This document shows positions 55,357-64,000 of a DNA stretch of 64,000 nucleotides, piece by piece. Numbering within the stretch: the stretch's first letter is position 1; every line of letters starts with the position of its first letter. The notes beneath the pieces are model-generated. The model ran no database searches. It was not told where the DNA came from and saw only the letters and a list, made by a program, of their open reading frames with translations. The position numbers were made by a program, and so were the translations under genes. Source of the stretch: Alteromonas lipotrueiana (GTDB lineage Bacteria > Pseudomonadota > Gammaproteobacteria > Enterobacterales > Alteromonadaceae); NCBI RefSeq assembly GCF_019249245.1, contig NZ_JAESDK010000001.1, positions 248,001 through 312,000 of the forward strand, written 5' to 3'.

Positions 55357-57648
55357 TTATGAGCCTGCGCGAATTAACCCCCCTAAGCCTTTGCTATCCA
55401 AGTAATCATTAATATAACAAAACACTTCGTCATGGGTATGGCAAGTTAAAGCGCATGACAGCAAACGCTGGCTTTCGGCCAGGTTTACATTGCGTATAAC
55501 CCAGTTAATTTTGCGTAGATTGTGGGTGTTCATGCTCAGCCGCCGATACCCCATTGCCATTAATAAAATCGCCCCGCCCGGTTCGCCGGCAATTTCACCG
55601 CATATGGTCACCGGCACCTGGTTGGCATCGGCTTGCTTAACAATATCGTAAAGAGCGCTCAATACCGCTGGGTGATAACTATTGTACAGCCCAGCCACCC
55701 GGGTATTGTTACGGTCGACCGCCAACAAATACTGAGTTAAATCGTTACTGCCCACAGAAAAAAAGTCGACATGACGGGCCAGCTGAGGCAGCTGGTACAA
55801 CACTGAAGGTACCTCTAGCATAATACCTAACCGCGGGCGTTTAAGCTTGTCCTGCCCGCCAGATAGCTCTTCGGTAACTTCGTAAAATGCCTGGTCAATC
55901 AGTCGGCGTGCTTCCTGGACTTCATTGACCGATGAAATCATCGGCAGCATTATTTGTAAGTTATCTAAACCTAAACTGGCCTTAAGCATGGCGCGAATTT
56001 GAACCAGAAAAATTTCAGGATGGTCAAGCGTTAGGCGTATCCCTCGCCAACCCAAAAACGGGTTTTCCTCATTAATGGGAAAATACGGTAAAGGTTTGTC
56101 ACCCCCTACATCTAACGTTCGCATCGTCACCTGCTGCTCAGGCACACAGCTAAGTACCTCCCGATACAACTTGGCTTGCTCTTTTTCAGAAGGAAAGCTT
56201 TCGCGTAACATAAAAGGAATTTCGGTGCGATACAGGCCAATGCCTTTACCCAGACTACGCGCGACAGTTTCAATATCGACCGATAAGCCCGCATTAACCA
56301 AAAGCGCAACTTTGCAGCCGTCCTGGCTTTCACACTCCTGATTGGCTTCGGCATCTATTTTTTCATCAAGTAAGGCCTCTTCGGCCACCAGCATCACAAA
56401 TTCGTTGCGAATACTGCGCTCGGGAGAAATAATAATTTCGCCCGAATAGCCATCAAGCAGAATTTCTTTACCGTCTAACAGGCTTGGTGACACACTTTGA
56501 CAGCCCATAACCGCAGGAACACCCATTGCCCGCGCTAAAATCGCCGCATGAGAGTTGTTTGAACCACGTATTGAAATAATACCTTTAAGATAGTGCTGGG
56601 GAAACTCTGCCAACATGGTAGCTGAAACTTCTTCAGCTACCAGAATACTGTCTTTCTGAACTTGGCGAACACGCGGCGCTTCGCCCTCAGACTGTAATAA
56701 AATATTAGTTAAAATGCGGTTGGATAAGTCAACGATATCAATCGCCCGCTCTTGCATGTATGGGTCTTCCATACTTTGAAAACGGGCAGCGTAATCTTCT
56801 ACCACCATTTTCAGCGAAGACGCCGCATTCCAATTTTGCTGTATTTTTGCTTCAACTTCCCGACCTAAACTGTTGGCATCAAGCAAGTGATGATACAACT
56901 GGAAAATGGCTTTTACGTCATCAGGCAAATCGTCATCAAGTCGACGAGATAATTCATCAACCTGTTTGCGGGTAGTGTCGACCGCTTGGCGGTACATCTG
57001 CACTTCGCGCGGCTTGTCATCTGTTTTTCGTAAAGCCAGACGGCGAAGATCGATGGTTGAGTCGGTGGAGTACCCCACACCAATCGCCAACCCTGAGGAG
57101 CCTGCTATCCCTGTGACCTTTTTTTGACGCGGTTGCGCCTCAGGCATAGAGACACTTGATAGCGCGCCCCGAACTTCGGCGCCGGTGATCTCTAGCGCCA
57201 GTTGTGCAGCCAGTGTTACTAAAAACGCTTCTTCATCTTCATCAAAAAAACGACGCTCTTTATGCTGCATGGTGATCACACCCAGCACTTTGCGTTGATG
57301 AATAATGGGGGTTCCTAAAAAGGCTTTGAAAGCTTCTTCATGCACTTCAGGATAATATTTGAAGCGAGGATGCTCATGCGCATCCTCGATATTGAGAGGC
57401 TCTTCGCGCTGTCCGACGAGTCCAATCAGGCCTTCTGAAAAGCCAATTTGAACACGCTCGACCGCGTCGCTTTGTAAACCATCTGTGGCTTTAAGAACAA
57501 ATACCTGCTGCTCGTAATCGGCCAGATAAAACGAGCATGAATCCACACCGGTAACTTGTTTGACCCGGCTGGCAAGGCGCAACAAAGCTTCGTCAAGTAC
57601 CGGAATTTGAATTACTTCCTGTACAATACGCTTCAATGTTGTAAGCAT
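55357..57648 (-). CDS. ptsP: PtsP, phosphoenolpyruvate-protein phosphotransferase of the nitrogen PTS
   Basis: A 763-residue protein (EI-Ntr). An N-terminal GAF domain (about 1-160) precedes enzyme I. The phospho-His is in RGSNNSHAAILARAMG; the PEP-binding part has GIGLYRTEIPF and VGSNDLTQYLLAVDR. The start MLTTLKRIVQ at 57648 has AGGG upstream and aligns with E. coli PtsP. It starts the Npr and EIIA-Ntr relay and follows rppH by 36 bases. Confidence 0.95.
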   Translation of the reverse strand: MLTTLKRIVQEVIQIPVLDEALLRLASRVKQVTGVDSCSFYLADYEQQVFVLKATDGLQSDAVERVQIGFSEGLIGLVGQREEPLNIEDAHEHPRFKYYPEVHEEAFKAFLGTPIIHQRKVLGVITMQHKERRFFDEDEEAFLVTLAAQLALEITGAEVRGALSSVSMPEAQPRQKKVTGIAGSSGLAIGVGYSTDSTIDLRRLALRKTDDKPREVQMYRQAVDTTRKQVDELSRRLDDDLPDDVKAIFQLYHHLLDANSLGREVEAKIQQNWNAASSLKMVVEDYAARFQSMEDPYMQERAIDIVDLSNRILTNILLQSEGEAPRVRQVQKDSILVAEEVSATMLAEFPQHYLKGIISIRGSNNSHAAILARAMGVPAVMGCQSVSPSLLDGKEILLDGYSGEIIISPERSIRNEFVMLVAEEALLDEKIDAEANQECESQDGCKVALLVNAGLSVDIETVARSLGKGIGLYRTEIPFMLRESFPSEKEQAKLYREVLSCVPEQQVTMRTLDVGGDKPLPYFPINEENPFLGWRGIRLTLDHPEIFLVQIRAMLKASLGLDNLQIMLPMISSVNEVQEARRLIDQAFYEVTEELSGGQDKLKRPRLGIMLEVPSVLYQLPQLARHVDFFSVGSNDLTQYLLAVDRNNTRVAGLYNSYHPAVLSALYDIVKQADANQVPVTICGEIAGEPGGAILLMAMGYRRLSMNTHNLRKINWVIRNVNLAESQRLLSCALTCHTHDEVFCYINDYLDSKGLGGLIRAGS

Positions 57649-57684
57649 GCTGCCCTGGCTAGTCACGTAAACGGTCTCCTGCCA

Positions 57685-58218
57685 TCAACCCCGGTGGCGC
57701 TTTCGCTGACGTTTGGACGTAGGACCAGAAGACGAACGTCCTAAGGCTGGCATTGCAACCGGGACAAACTCCTTCATAACCTTACGATACACATCGCGCT
57801 TAAACGACACCACATTTCTTACTGGATACCAGTAACTTACCCAGCGCCAGTCATCAAATTCAGGATGTCCGGTTTTCAGTACATCCACGTCGGTTTCGGC
57901 GCAGTCTAGCTGCAACAAAAACCATTTTTGTTTTTGACCTATACAAACGGGGTTGCTGCCCTGACGAATCAGACGTTTTGGCAATTTATAACGTAACCAA
58001 TTACGGGTTACACTTAAAATTGTCACATCTTTAGGGCGTAACCCTACCTCTTCGTGCAACTCCCTGTACATTGCTTGTTCTGCAGTTTCCCCTTCATCGA
58101 TTCCGCCTTGTGGAAACTGCCATGAATGCTGACCATAACGTCTTGCCCAAAATATCTGACCCATTTTGTTGCAAATCACTATGCCCACATTCGCACGGAA
58201 TCCATCGGTATCTATCAC
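57685..58218 (-). CDS. rppH: RNA pyrophosphohydrolase RppH
   Basis: A 177-residue Nudix hydrolase that removes pyrophosphate from mRNA 5' ends, starting decay. The Nudix box [20 protein letters not shown] continues into VGL. N-terminal [13 protein letters not shown] and C-terminal arginine-rich tail match RppH. First gene of rppH-ptsP-tauE-lgt-thyA. Confidence 0.96.
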   Translation of the reverse strand: MIDTDGFRANVGIVICNKMGQIFWARRYGQHSWQFPQGGIDEGETAEQAMYRELHEEVGLRPKDVTILSVTRNWLRYKLPKRLIRQGSNPVCIGQKQKWFLLQLDCAETDVDVLKTGHPEFDDWRWVSYWYPVRNVVSFKRDVYRKVMKEFVPVAMPALGRSSSGPTSKRQRKRHRG

Positions 58219-58453
58219 TTAGACTCCCGGGCACGATAACCTTTAGTATTCTAGCATTTGACCATAAACTGTTAGCCTTTCAAAGTATTAATGCCGCTTT
58301 GGTTATTAACGGGCTGATAACCTTAACCTAAATAGCGCTATGGGGTATCTGCCAGCCCTTACCCAGCCTTGTATTGACGCGGTGAGACGGTACACTAACC
58401 GGCATGTAGATATTTTTCAGCTTAGCCTGGTATATTGATCAAGAGGAATCTGA

Positions 58454-59128
58454 ATGCAGCCGCCTTCTACTGGCCCATGCAATATTGACGACTTACTGAC
58501 CCGCTGTCAGCGTATTGCCGGTTTAAGTTTAGGCGAACTTGCGCAAATGGCGAACATAAGCGTTCCGGATAACCTGCAACGACATAAAGGCTGGCAAGGC
58601 CAGTTATTGGAATTGTGGTTAGGCGCCAGCGCTGGTTCACGGCCTCAGCAAGATTTTCCTGAGCTCGGCGTAGAGTTAAAAACTGTACCTATTGATGCTC
58701 ACTGGCAACCTCTTGAAACAACCTACGTTTGTTACGCACCCCTTATGGGAGCGCCGGGCATAACCTGGGAGCGCAGCAATGTAAAAAACAAACTAGGCCA
58801 GGTTCTGTGGCTTCCGGTAGAAGGAGATCGTCGCTTACCCGTGGCACAACGAAGGGTGGCAAATGCTATTTTGTGGTCCCCGAATGTCAGTGAAAATGCG
58901 CTATTACAGGCCGACTGGGAAGAACTCACCGAGCAAATAGTCCTGGGTCAGGTAGAACAAATTACCGCGCGCCAGGGGCAAGCACTGCAGCTTCGGCCTA
59001 AAGCCGCTAACGGTAGCGTGCTTACGGATGCGTTAGGACCTGAAGGCGAGCGCATCCGCACTCGGCCGCGAGGTTTTTATCTGCGTAAAAGCTTTACCCG
59101 AAATATCCTTTTAAACGCATTCAGCTAA
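58454..59128 (+). CDS. mutH: DNA mismatch repair endonuclease MutH
   Basis: A 224-residue endonuclease that nicks the unmethylated strand at hemimethylated GATC. The catalytic triad is in DFPELGVELKTV (Asp, Glu-x-Lys). RPRGFYLRKSFT near the end is a family motif. Divergent from rppH, as in E. coli. Implies Dam-directed mismatch repair. Confidence 0.95.
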   Translation: MQPPSTGPCNIDDLLTRCQRIAGLSLGELAQMANISVPDNLQRHKGWQGQLLELWLGASAGSRPQQDFPELGVELKTVPIDAHWQPLETTYVCYAPLMGAPGITWERSNVKNKLGQVLWLPVEGDRRLPVAQRRVANAILWSPNVSENALLQADWEELTEQIVLGQVEQITARQGQALQLRPKAANGSVLTDALGPEGERIRTRPRGFYLRKSFTRNILLNAFS

Positions 59129-59145
59129 GCGGGTTGGTCAGGCTT

Positions 59146-59949
59146 TTAGCGAGATTTATTGACCGTCTCTTGCATTAAAATCTGTTCAGCGTGTTGCTCG
59201 TCGACCTGCGCATAGTCAATAGGACACGGAGAGGTTCGCTGTGGAATAATAAGCAAATACAGTACGCTTAGCGTGGCGATAGCAAAGATAAGCCCCACCC
59301 CATTTTGCCACAGCATGATATTCAGAAAACCAAAGGTAACCGCTGTGACTAATAACGTAAGAACACCCCCAATCGCCACCATTGACGACATCGCTGGCAC
59401 CACATACCGTATTTTGTAATCGGTGGGACAAGTGACCCGCTGGTAAAGATATTTATGATAATTCTGCACCGTTTCGGTGATAAGCAACCCCAAAACTAAA
59501 ACACCAAAACAGACCAATAAAGCAATGGCATACACCGGCCAAAAATCAAGAGGATGCCCTACAGGCCCACCTGCTAACAAACGTTGCTTTTCGGGCAAGC
59601 CGCTTAGCGCCAAGGGCAGTTGTAAAGCCAGGCATAAGCAAACTGGCAGCCAGGATACCCACTTAACCGGACGAACCTGCGCAATGAGGCGTGGCTTTAA
59701 AGCCCGGTAAAACAGTGTCATTAATAAAACGGGGACCCAGTCAGTTAATCCGTAGAGCGACAGCCAGCTATCCGAAGCCAGGGCTACTGCTTCGTCTGTT
59801 AAACTTAAAGGCCACACACACCAGCTTAACCATAACCATTTTCTGCCAACAAGTGCTGACTGCATCCGCAGCAATACCACGCCTGCGCAAAGCCAAGCCA
59901 GTCCCAGCCCCAATAAACTATAAAACATCCAGGTGGTATATTCAGGCAT
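59146..59949 (-). CDS. Integral membrane protein, unknown function
   Basis: A 267-residue protein with about seven hydrophobic helices and a short acidic C-terminal tail. The pattern resembles the membrane sensor half of some transcription regulators, but no DNA-binding or catalytic domain is present. It lies between mutH (convergent, 17 bases) and ygiF (36 bases downstream of it). No family recognised. Confidence 0.75.
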   Translation of the reverse strand: MPEYTTWMFYSLLGLGLAWLCAGVVLLRMQSALVGRKWLWLSWCVWPLSLTDEAVALASDSWLSLYGLTDWVPVLLMTLFYRALKPRLIAQVRPVKWVSWLPVCLCLALQLPLALSGLPEKQRLLAGGPVGHPLDFWPVYAIALLVCFGVLVLGLLITETVQNYHKYLYQRVTCPTDYKIRYVVPAMSSMVAIGGVLTLLVTAVTFGFLNIMLWQNGVGLIFAIATLSVLYLLIIPQRTSPCPIDYAQVDEQHAEQILMQETVNKSR

Positions 59950-59985
59950 GGCACCGTCCTTTGTCTATTTGATACATCATTGCGG

Positions 59986-61491
59986 CTACCAGTAGGTATC
60001 TCCCTGCATGCCCATTTGGCGGGTGCGCTCCATAACCGTAAGCAAGCTATGGGTTTTCTGAGCAACCCAGTGGTTAAGTTTACTTGCCTCTTCGGGTTCA
60101 GTATCTTCAATAATGCTGTCCAGCATCATAAGTGCTTTTAATTCTTCAATACCGGTTAAAATATCCAGCCAGGGTGCACGAAATGCTTCTCTTTCACCGC
60201 TGAATAAATCGGCCAGTAAAAATCCACTCCATAATGTTTGCCGCAATATAATTTCTATCGCCGTGTAATTTGCAGCGCCCATAGACCGGGTGGTAGACAT
60301 ACTTTGTTGCACAGTTTGCCAGCCCTGAGATAGCCACCCCCGAGCGTGCTCAATGGCGGGCATTGCATAGTGATTCGCTTCGCTTCGCCAGGGCAGTTCA
60401 TGCAACAACTGGGTGACCCGGAGTTTTATCTCAGTAGACTGCGTTGAGTAGAATAAACCTTCAGGATCGTGCGCCTGAACCAGCCCCGCTTTACGACCTT
60501 GCACATAGCTTTGCAGTGAGGGATGACGACTCAGACACTTATGAAACAAGCTTTTACGTGAAGCCAGATAGCGTAATGATTGTAAATCATCCTGCCATAA
60601 CCACTGCGGCGTATATTTCATTAACAGGCTATGTAATTCGAGTAACTGCGAACATTGTAATACGGGTAAGTACAACGAAACGCACTGCAATAACAATCTT
60701 ATACTCCGCGCTACCTCGCCCAACATTTTGACCGACCCGGTTTGCAAATAAAGATGTTCGTGGTGTTGCCAATGAGTTAGCGCATGCTGCGCCGCGATAG
60801 TAAACGCTTTTTCTGTAGAAACCTGAGAAGGCAAGGGCAAAAAGTCTGGCATTGGCGCTACCTGCGCTTTTACCCCGTTTAACAACTGATAACCCTGCGC
60901 GGCTTTTGAAACATCCGATACAGTGACCGGTAAAATACTATTAATCACTTCAGCAATGGCAAATAAGGCGCTTACTCCACCTTTTTTTACTTCCAGCTCA
61001 ATCTCGTTTATAGGCGATTGAGCTTTGCCGGTAGTCGCCTCGCCTTCATCAAGCACTACCTCAATCAACGAACCGTCGAAACTCACATCATATGCGGTAC
61101 GGGTAAAATTGGTTGAAAATTGACGCTCTAATTTTGCATTTGCAGCACGTGCATCAAATTTAGCGGGCCAGACGTGCTGATCGAACAATGTTAAGTCTGG
61201 GTGTGAGCTATCGAGGTCAATATTATATTCAGCGCGTTCGTGAAGCCCTCCGCTGACTTTTCCCTGAGTTTTTAATGTTTGTTCAAAAACCCCATCGTTG
61301 CCTCGCACCCTAAAGCCAATTTTGTTTTTTTGAAAGTCGTGCTCTGGGGTATCGTAGTAATCATTTTGCAGCTGCATATGCCGGGCTTTTGCCACCTGCA
61401 TACCAAGCTGAGTCAGCGCAGGGATAACATTGTCTGCAAAAGCATTAACGGTGTGGCGCGGAGTAACAAATTTGAGTTCAATTTCGGCCAT
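59986..61491 (-). CDS. ygiF: YgiF-type inorganic triphosphatase (CYTH-CHAD)
   Basis: A 501-residue protein. The N-terminal CYTH domain (about 1-205) begins MAEIELKF, the ExExK metal/phosphate motif, with ELEVKKGG near 166. The C-terminal CHAD domain (about 225-490) is helical and His/Arg-rich (LLMKYTPQWLW, HALTHWQHHE). E. coli YgiF hydrolyses inorganic triphosphate. Neighbour of the SH3 gene, as in Enterobacteria. Confidence 0.92.
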   Translation of the reverse strand: MAEIELKFVTPRHTVNAFADNVIPALTQLGMQVAKARHMQLQNDYYDTPEHDFQKNKIGFRVRGNDGVFEQTLKTQGKVSGGLHERAEYNIDLDSSHPDLTLFDQHVWPAKFDARAANAKLERQFSTNFTRTAYDVSFDGSLIEVVLDEGEATTGKAQSPINEIELEVKKGGVSALFAIAEVINSILPVTVSDVSKAAQGYQLLNGVKAQVAPMPDFLPLPSQVSTEKAFTIAAQHALTHWQHHEHLYLQTGSVKMLGEVARSIRLLLQCVSLYLPVLQCSQLLELHSLLMKYTPQWLWQDDLQSLRYLASRKSLFHKCLSRHPSLQSYVQGRKAGLVQAHDPEGLFYSTQSTEIKLRVTQLLHELPWRSEANHYAMPAIEHARGWLSQGWQTVQQSMSTTRSMGAANYTAIEIILRQTLWSGFLLADLFSGEREAFRAPWLDILTGIEELKALMMLDSIIEDTEPEEASKLNHWVAQKTHSLLTVMERTRQMGMQGDTYW

Positions 61492-61711
61492 GAAGTAGGT
61501 AAACAGGCTGCAGAATTAATAATGCAGACACCTTACCCCTGCCAGCGAGAATTGGCAATGGGTGGACTGGTGTTGGAGGCAAAATCGGGGTAACTTGCAC
61601 AAATCAAGACCAAATGGCTGATTCAATCGTTCTGTGAGCGGCATGACACTTGCCTTTCGTACCCACAGTCTCTAACATCTTTTGCTGGTTTAACAAGTTT
61701 ACGGATTCTTT

Positions 61712-62317
61712 ATGTTACGAAAGTGGCTTACGGTCATGTTGATCGCGTTGTCTTTTCAGGCGTTTGGCCTACAGGATGCTCCAAAAATGGAGCCGTCTTC
61801 CTCTCATTACATCCGGGATGATTTGTATGTATTTATGCATACCGGGCCAGGACGTAACTACCGCATTCTGGGCAGTATTGAAGCCGGAACGCCTATTACT
61901 ATTTTAAAAAATGATCGTAACGCAGAGTTTATGCAAATTCGCGAGCACACAGAGGATCGTACCGGTTGGGTAGAATCAAAGTTTGTCAGTGATGAGATGT
62001 CCCGGGCTGAACAACTTCCTATCATCAGCCAAAAGCTGGCAGATAGTCAGGCGTCCCAACAGGGCTTACAATCAGAAAACGGACGTTTAAAACGCCAGTT
62101 ATCCGAAGCCCGTCAAAAGTTAACCCAGCTTTCCAGCGCCACAGACACTCAGAGCCGGGAAATAAAACAGCTTTCTACCAAGCTTGAAAATCAGGAAAAG
62201 GATGAAATGATTAAGTGGTTTACCCGCGGTGGTATGGTGGCGGGCGCAGGTATTTTGCTAGGTGTTATTTTAACCTATATTCCTAAAAAGCGCGGACGCA
62301 GTAGTGAGTGGGTATAA
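61712..62317 (+). CDS. ygiM: SH3-domain membrane-anchored protein YgiM
   Basis: A 201-residue protein: signal peptide (to about AFGLQ), a bacterial SH3 domain (YIRDDLYVFMHTGPGRNYRI to about 95), a coiled coil (about 100-170), and a C-terminal helix (GGMVAGAGILLGVILTYI) followed by basic residues. This is the TIGR04211/YgiM layout. Divergent from ygiF. Precise role unknown. Confidence 0.92.
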   Translation: MLRKWLTVMLIALSFQAFGLQDAPKMEPSSSHYIRDDLYVFMHTGPGRNYRILGSIEAGTPITILKNDRNAEFMQIREHTEDRTGWVESKFVSDEMSRAEQLPIISQKLADSQASQQGLQSENGRLKRQLSEARQKLTQLSSATDTQSREIKQLSTKLENQEKDEMIKWFTRGGMVAGAGILLGVILTYIPKKRGRSSEWV

Positions 62318-62436
62318 TCTGCTTATTTAGCTTTTCATCTTCTATGGGCGGCTAAAAGGATTGGCAAAGCATGATTTTTAAATCTGGTTAAACCGAGCGT
62401 CGTTGCTAAAGCTTGTCAGGCTTTAGCTTTGAACAT

Positions 62437-62469
62437 AAAAAAGCCCCGACTTAAACGTCGGGGCTTTTT
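62437..62469. terminator. Bidirectional rho-independent terminator
   Basis: An 8-bp stem (GCCCCGAC / GTCGGGGC, 62443-62450 and 62457-62464) with loop TTAAAC, six A before and five T after. It lies between ygiM (plus) and putA (minus) and can stop both. A second hairpin CTAAAGC/GCTTTAG lies at 62406-62426. Confidence 0.93.
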
Positions 62470-62494
62470 GTTTCACTATCGCTAAATTACCAGA

Positions 62495-64000
62495 TTACAT
62501 ATCTTCTTCTTCATCTTCTTCCAACGTCATCAGCGACGTGTTACCGCCTGATGCTGTGGTATCAATACTGACCGTTTTCTCGGTCACCAGACGTTGAATC
62601 AGATTGTCGTGATATTCTGAAGTAATAACCGGCAGAATGGCTCCTCCCTCACGCGAGGCTAGCATCGCTGAGATTTGCGCGGTTCTTTCGGTATGAGAAT
62701 CTACCACTACCCCAGCCAAATCTTCATCTTTAAGCAATGCATCAAGGTGCTTAAGCCGCGCTACCTGTAATACCCCTTTCGGTGCGCCTGTCGCGTTGAA
62801 CTTTTTCTGAAACTCCAGAGCTTCTTCATAGAATAAGTCAGAGACCACTGATACAACAATATTACCCGTCGCCAACGCTGTCACAATAGACAATGTCCAG
62901 TATTCAAAGGTTACACCTTTGTCAGCAAAGCATACCAGTATACCGCGCGGTTCAAGGTGCAGCATGTTCGACTCACCCGTCGGCCCTGGCAGTGTTTTGG
63001 GGTTTTTCAAGCGGCGTTCGATAGAAATCAGCTGTTGACGCGAGGTAGCCAAGGTCCGGTTAAGGTCGTCGGCCAGCTCTTCAACAATATCTACTTTGGC
63101 AATTTTTGCCAGCAGCTGGCGCACATTCGACAACCGGTCGTTAAGTGGAGTATGACGCCATTTTGCTTCGACCGCTAAACCGTTGTCCATCAGCTTCGCC
63201 GCTTCTTTTGCGTCTTTTTCATCACCCGACAGTGCTTCATCAAGCTGGTCAAGATCTTTAACCTGAGAAGGCTTAGGCGTAGCCCGCTCCATCATCAGGC
63301 GTGGCAGATAATTGGGACCGCCTGCTTTAGGTCCAGTACCTGACAACCCCCGACCACCGAAAGGTTGTACGCCAACAATCGCACCAATCTGGTTACGATT
63401 AATATAAACGTTACCCGCACGACTTAGTGTAGCAAGTTCATGTGCACGGTCTTCGATACGCGTGTGGATACCCATGGTCAGTCCGTAACCGGTGCTGTTG
63501 ATTTCCTTAACAACGTTTTCAATCTCGGTACCTTTAAAGCGCACAATATGCACTACCGGGCCGAATACTTCACGCTCAAGCACATTGATGTTTTCAATTT
63601 CATACAAAGTAGGCGGGAAGAAAGTAGCATTGTCAGCACCTTCAGGCAGCGAACCTTCATACAGTAGCTTACCCTTTCCTTTCATATATTCACGGTGATT
63701 AGTCAGTGATTTCAAAGCTTTTTCATCGATAACCGGGCCAATATCTGTTTTCAGATACATGGGGTTACCTATGTCCAGCTCTTTCATAGCACCAATCAGC
63801 ATTTCGGTTAAATCGTCTGCGATGTCTTCTTGTACATACAACACACGTAATGCTGAACAGCGCTGACCTGCGCTTTGGAAACCTGAGAACACAATGTCAT
63901 CAACTACTTGTTCAGGCAATGCGGTCGAATCGACAATCATTGCGTTCTGACCGCCGGTTTCTGCAATCAATGGCACCTGTTCACCGCCGCGAGAAGCCAG
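62495..64000 (-). CDS. putA: PutA, proline dehydrogenase/P5C dehydrogenase, C-terminal part (5' end off window)
   Basis: The frame is open to the right edge (LASRGGEQVPLIAETGG...), giving the last 501 residues. The aldehyde dehydrogenase active-site Cys is in SAGQRCSALRVLYV, and the C-terminal ALDH part VQPFGGRGLSGTGPKAGGPN is clear. After it come about 260 residues of the C-terminal ALDH-superfamily domain found in long PutA proteins, ending in an acidic tail (LEEDEEEDM). It oxidises P5C to glutamate; the proline dehydrogenase part lies outside the window. Confidence 0.95.
   Translation of the reverse strand: MASRGGEQVPLIAETGGQNAMIVDSTALPEQVVDDIVFSGFQSAGQRCSALRVLYVQEDIADDLTEMLIGAMKELDIGNPMYLKTDIGPVIDEKALKSLTNHREYMKGKGKLLYEGSLPEGADNATFFPPTLYEIENINVLEREVFGPVVHIVRFKGTEIENVVKEINSTGYGLTMGIHTRIEDRAHELATLSRAGNVYINRNQIGAIVGVQPFGGRGLSGTGPKAGGPNYLPRLMMERATPKPSQVKDLDQLDEALSGDEKDAKEAAKLMDNGLAVEAKWRHTPLNDRLSNVRQLLAKIAKVDIVEELADDLNRTLATSRQQLISIERRLKNPKTLPGPTGESNMLHLEPRGILVCFADKGVTFEYWTLSIVTALATGNIVVSVVSDLFYEEALEFQKKFNATGAPKGVLQVARLKHLDALLKDEDLAGVVVDSHTERTAQISAMLASREGGAILPVITSEYHDNLIQRLVTEKTVSIDTTASGGNTSLMTLEEDEEEDM

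Noticed and set aside
1-64000. CRISPR array, tRNA, rRNA or prophage
   Set aside because: No regularly spaced repeats, cloverleaf genes, rRNA stretches or phage structural genes were seen.

Overview
The window reads as a chromosomal segment of a marine gammaproteobacterium, most likely Alteromonas or a close relative in Alteromonadales (inference). The right-hand part has the gammaproteobacterial neighbourhoods rapA-rluA, rppH-ptsP-lgt-thyA opposite mutH, and ygiF beside the SH3-domain gene ygiM, ending in putA. The left 40 kb is accessory DNA: a metal-resistance island followed by a sulfated-glycan type gene block.

Positions 1-25.7 kb are a stacked metal island. A copper unit on the minus strand runs CopL-like protein, CopG (DUF411), CusC, CusB-CusF fusion, CusA, a small PepSY protein, and a PepSY protein fused to a 2Fe-2S/FAD reductase of NqrF type that runs off the left edge. 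Back to back with it, on the plus strand, are a second CopL-like protein, CopA multicopper oxidase and CopB. Convergent to copB are a small ORF, a glutaredoxin-MauE fusion and a DUF305 membrane protein. Next come merA, merP, merT and merR with a recognisable MerR-type promoter. Last is a BlaI/BlaR1-controlled RND efflux operon (czcC-czcB-czcA-like) with HupE/UreJ and a membrane-anchor protein. A perfect 24-bp inverted repeat lies upstream of the BlaI-like gene, followed by about 1.2 kb of decayed DNA with a probable recombinase relic.

Positions 26.9-39.5 kb hold a minus-strand block of glycosyltransferases (GT2, GT-B type, tandem GT2-GT2, GT61) and sulfotransferases, visibly richer in G+C than its flanks. 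It contains two diverged copies of the same cassette: an IS91-like transposase relic, then GT61, sulfotransferase and GT2. In copy A (29.35-34.4 kb) the sulfotransferase is a pseudogene. In copy B (36.3-40.3 kb) the GT61 is fused behind an extra sulfotransferase domain and the GT2 is reduced to its first codons. The likely product is a sulfated surface glycan (inference); no polymerase, flippase or export gene is visible here.

Positions 40.5-64 kb are core genome: PhoH-like protein, RapA, RluA, a DUF3530 protein, an AmpG-like permease, a hybrid histidine kinase, a diguanylate cyclase, a REC-CheC protein, ThyA, Lgt, TauE/SafE, PtsP, RppH, MutH, a membrane protein, the YgiF triphosphatase, an SH3 protein and the C-terminal half of PutA. 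No tRNA, rRNA or CRISPR array was seen.
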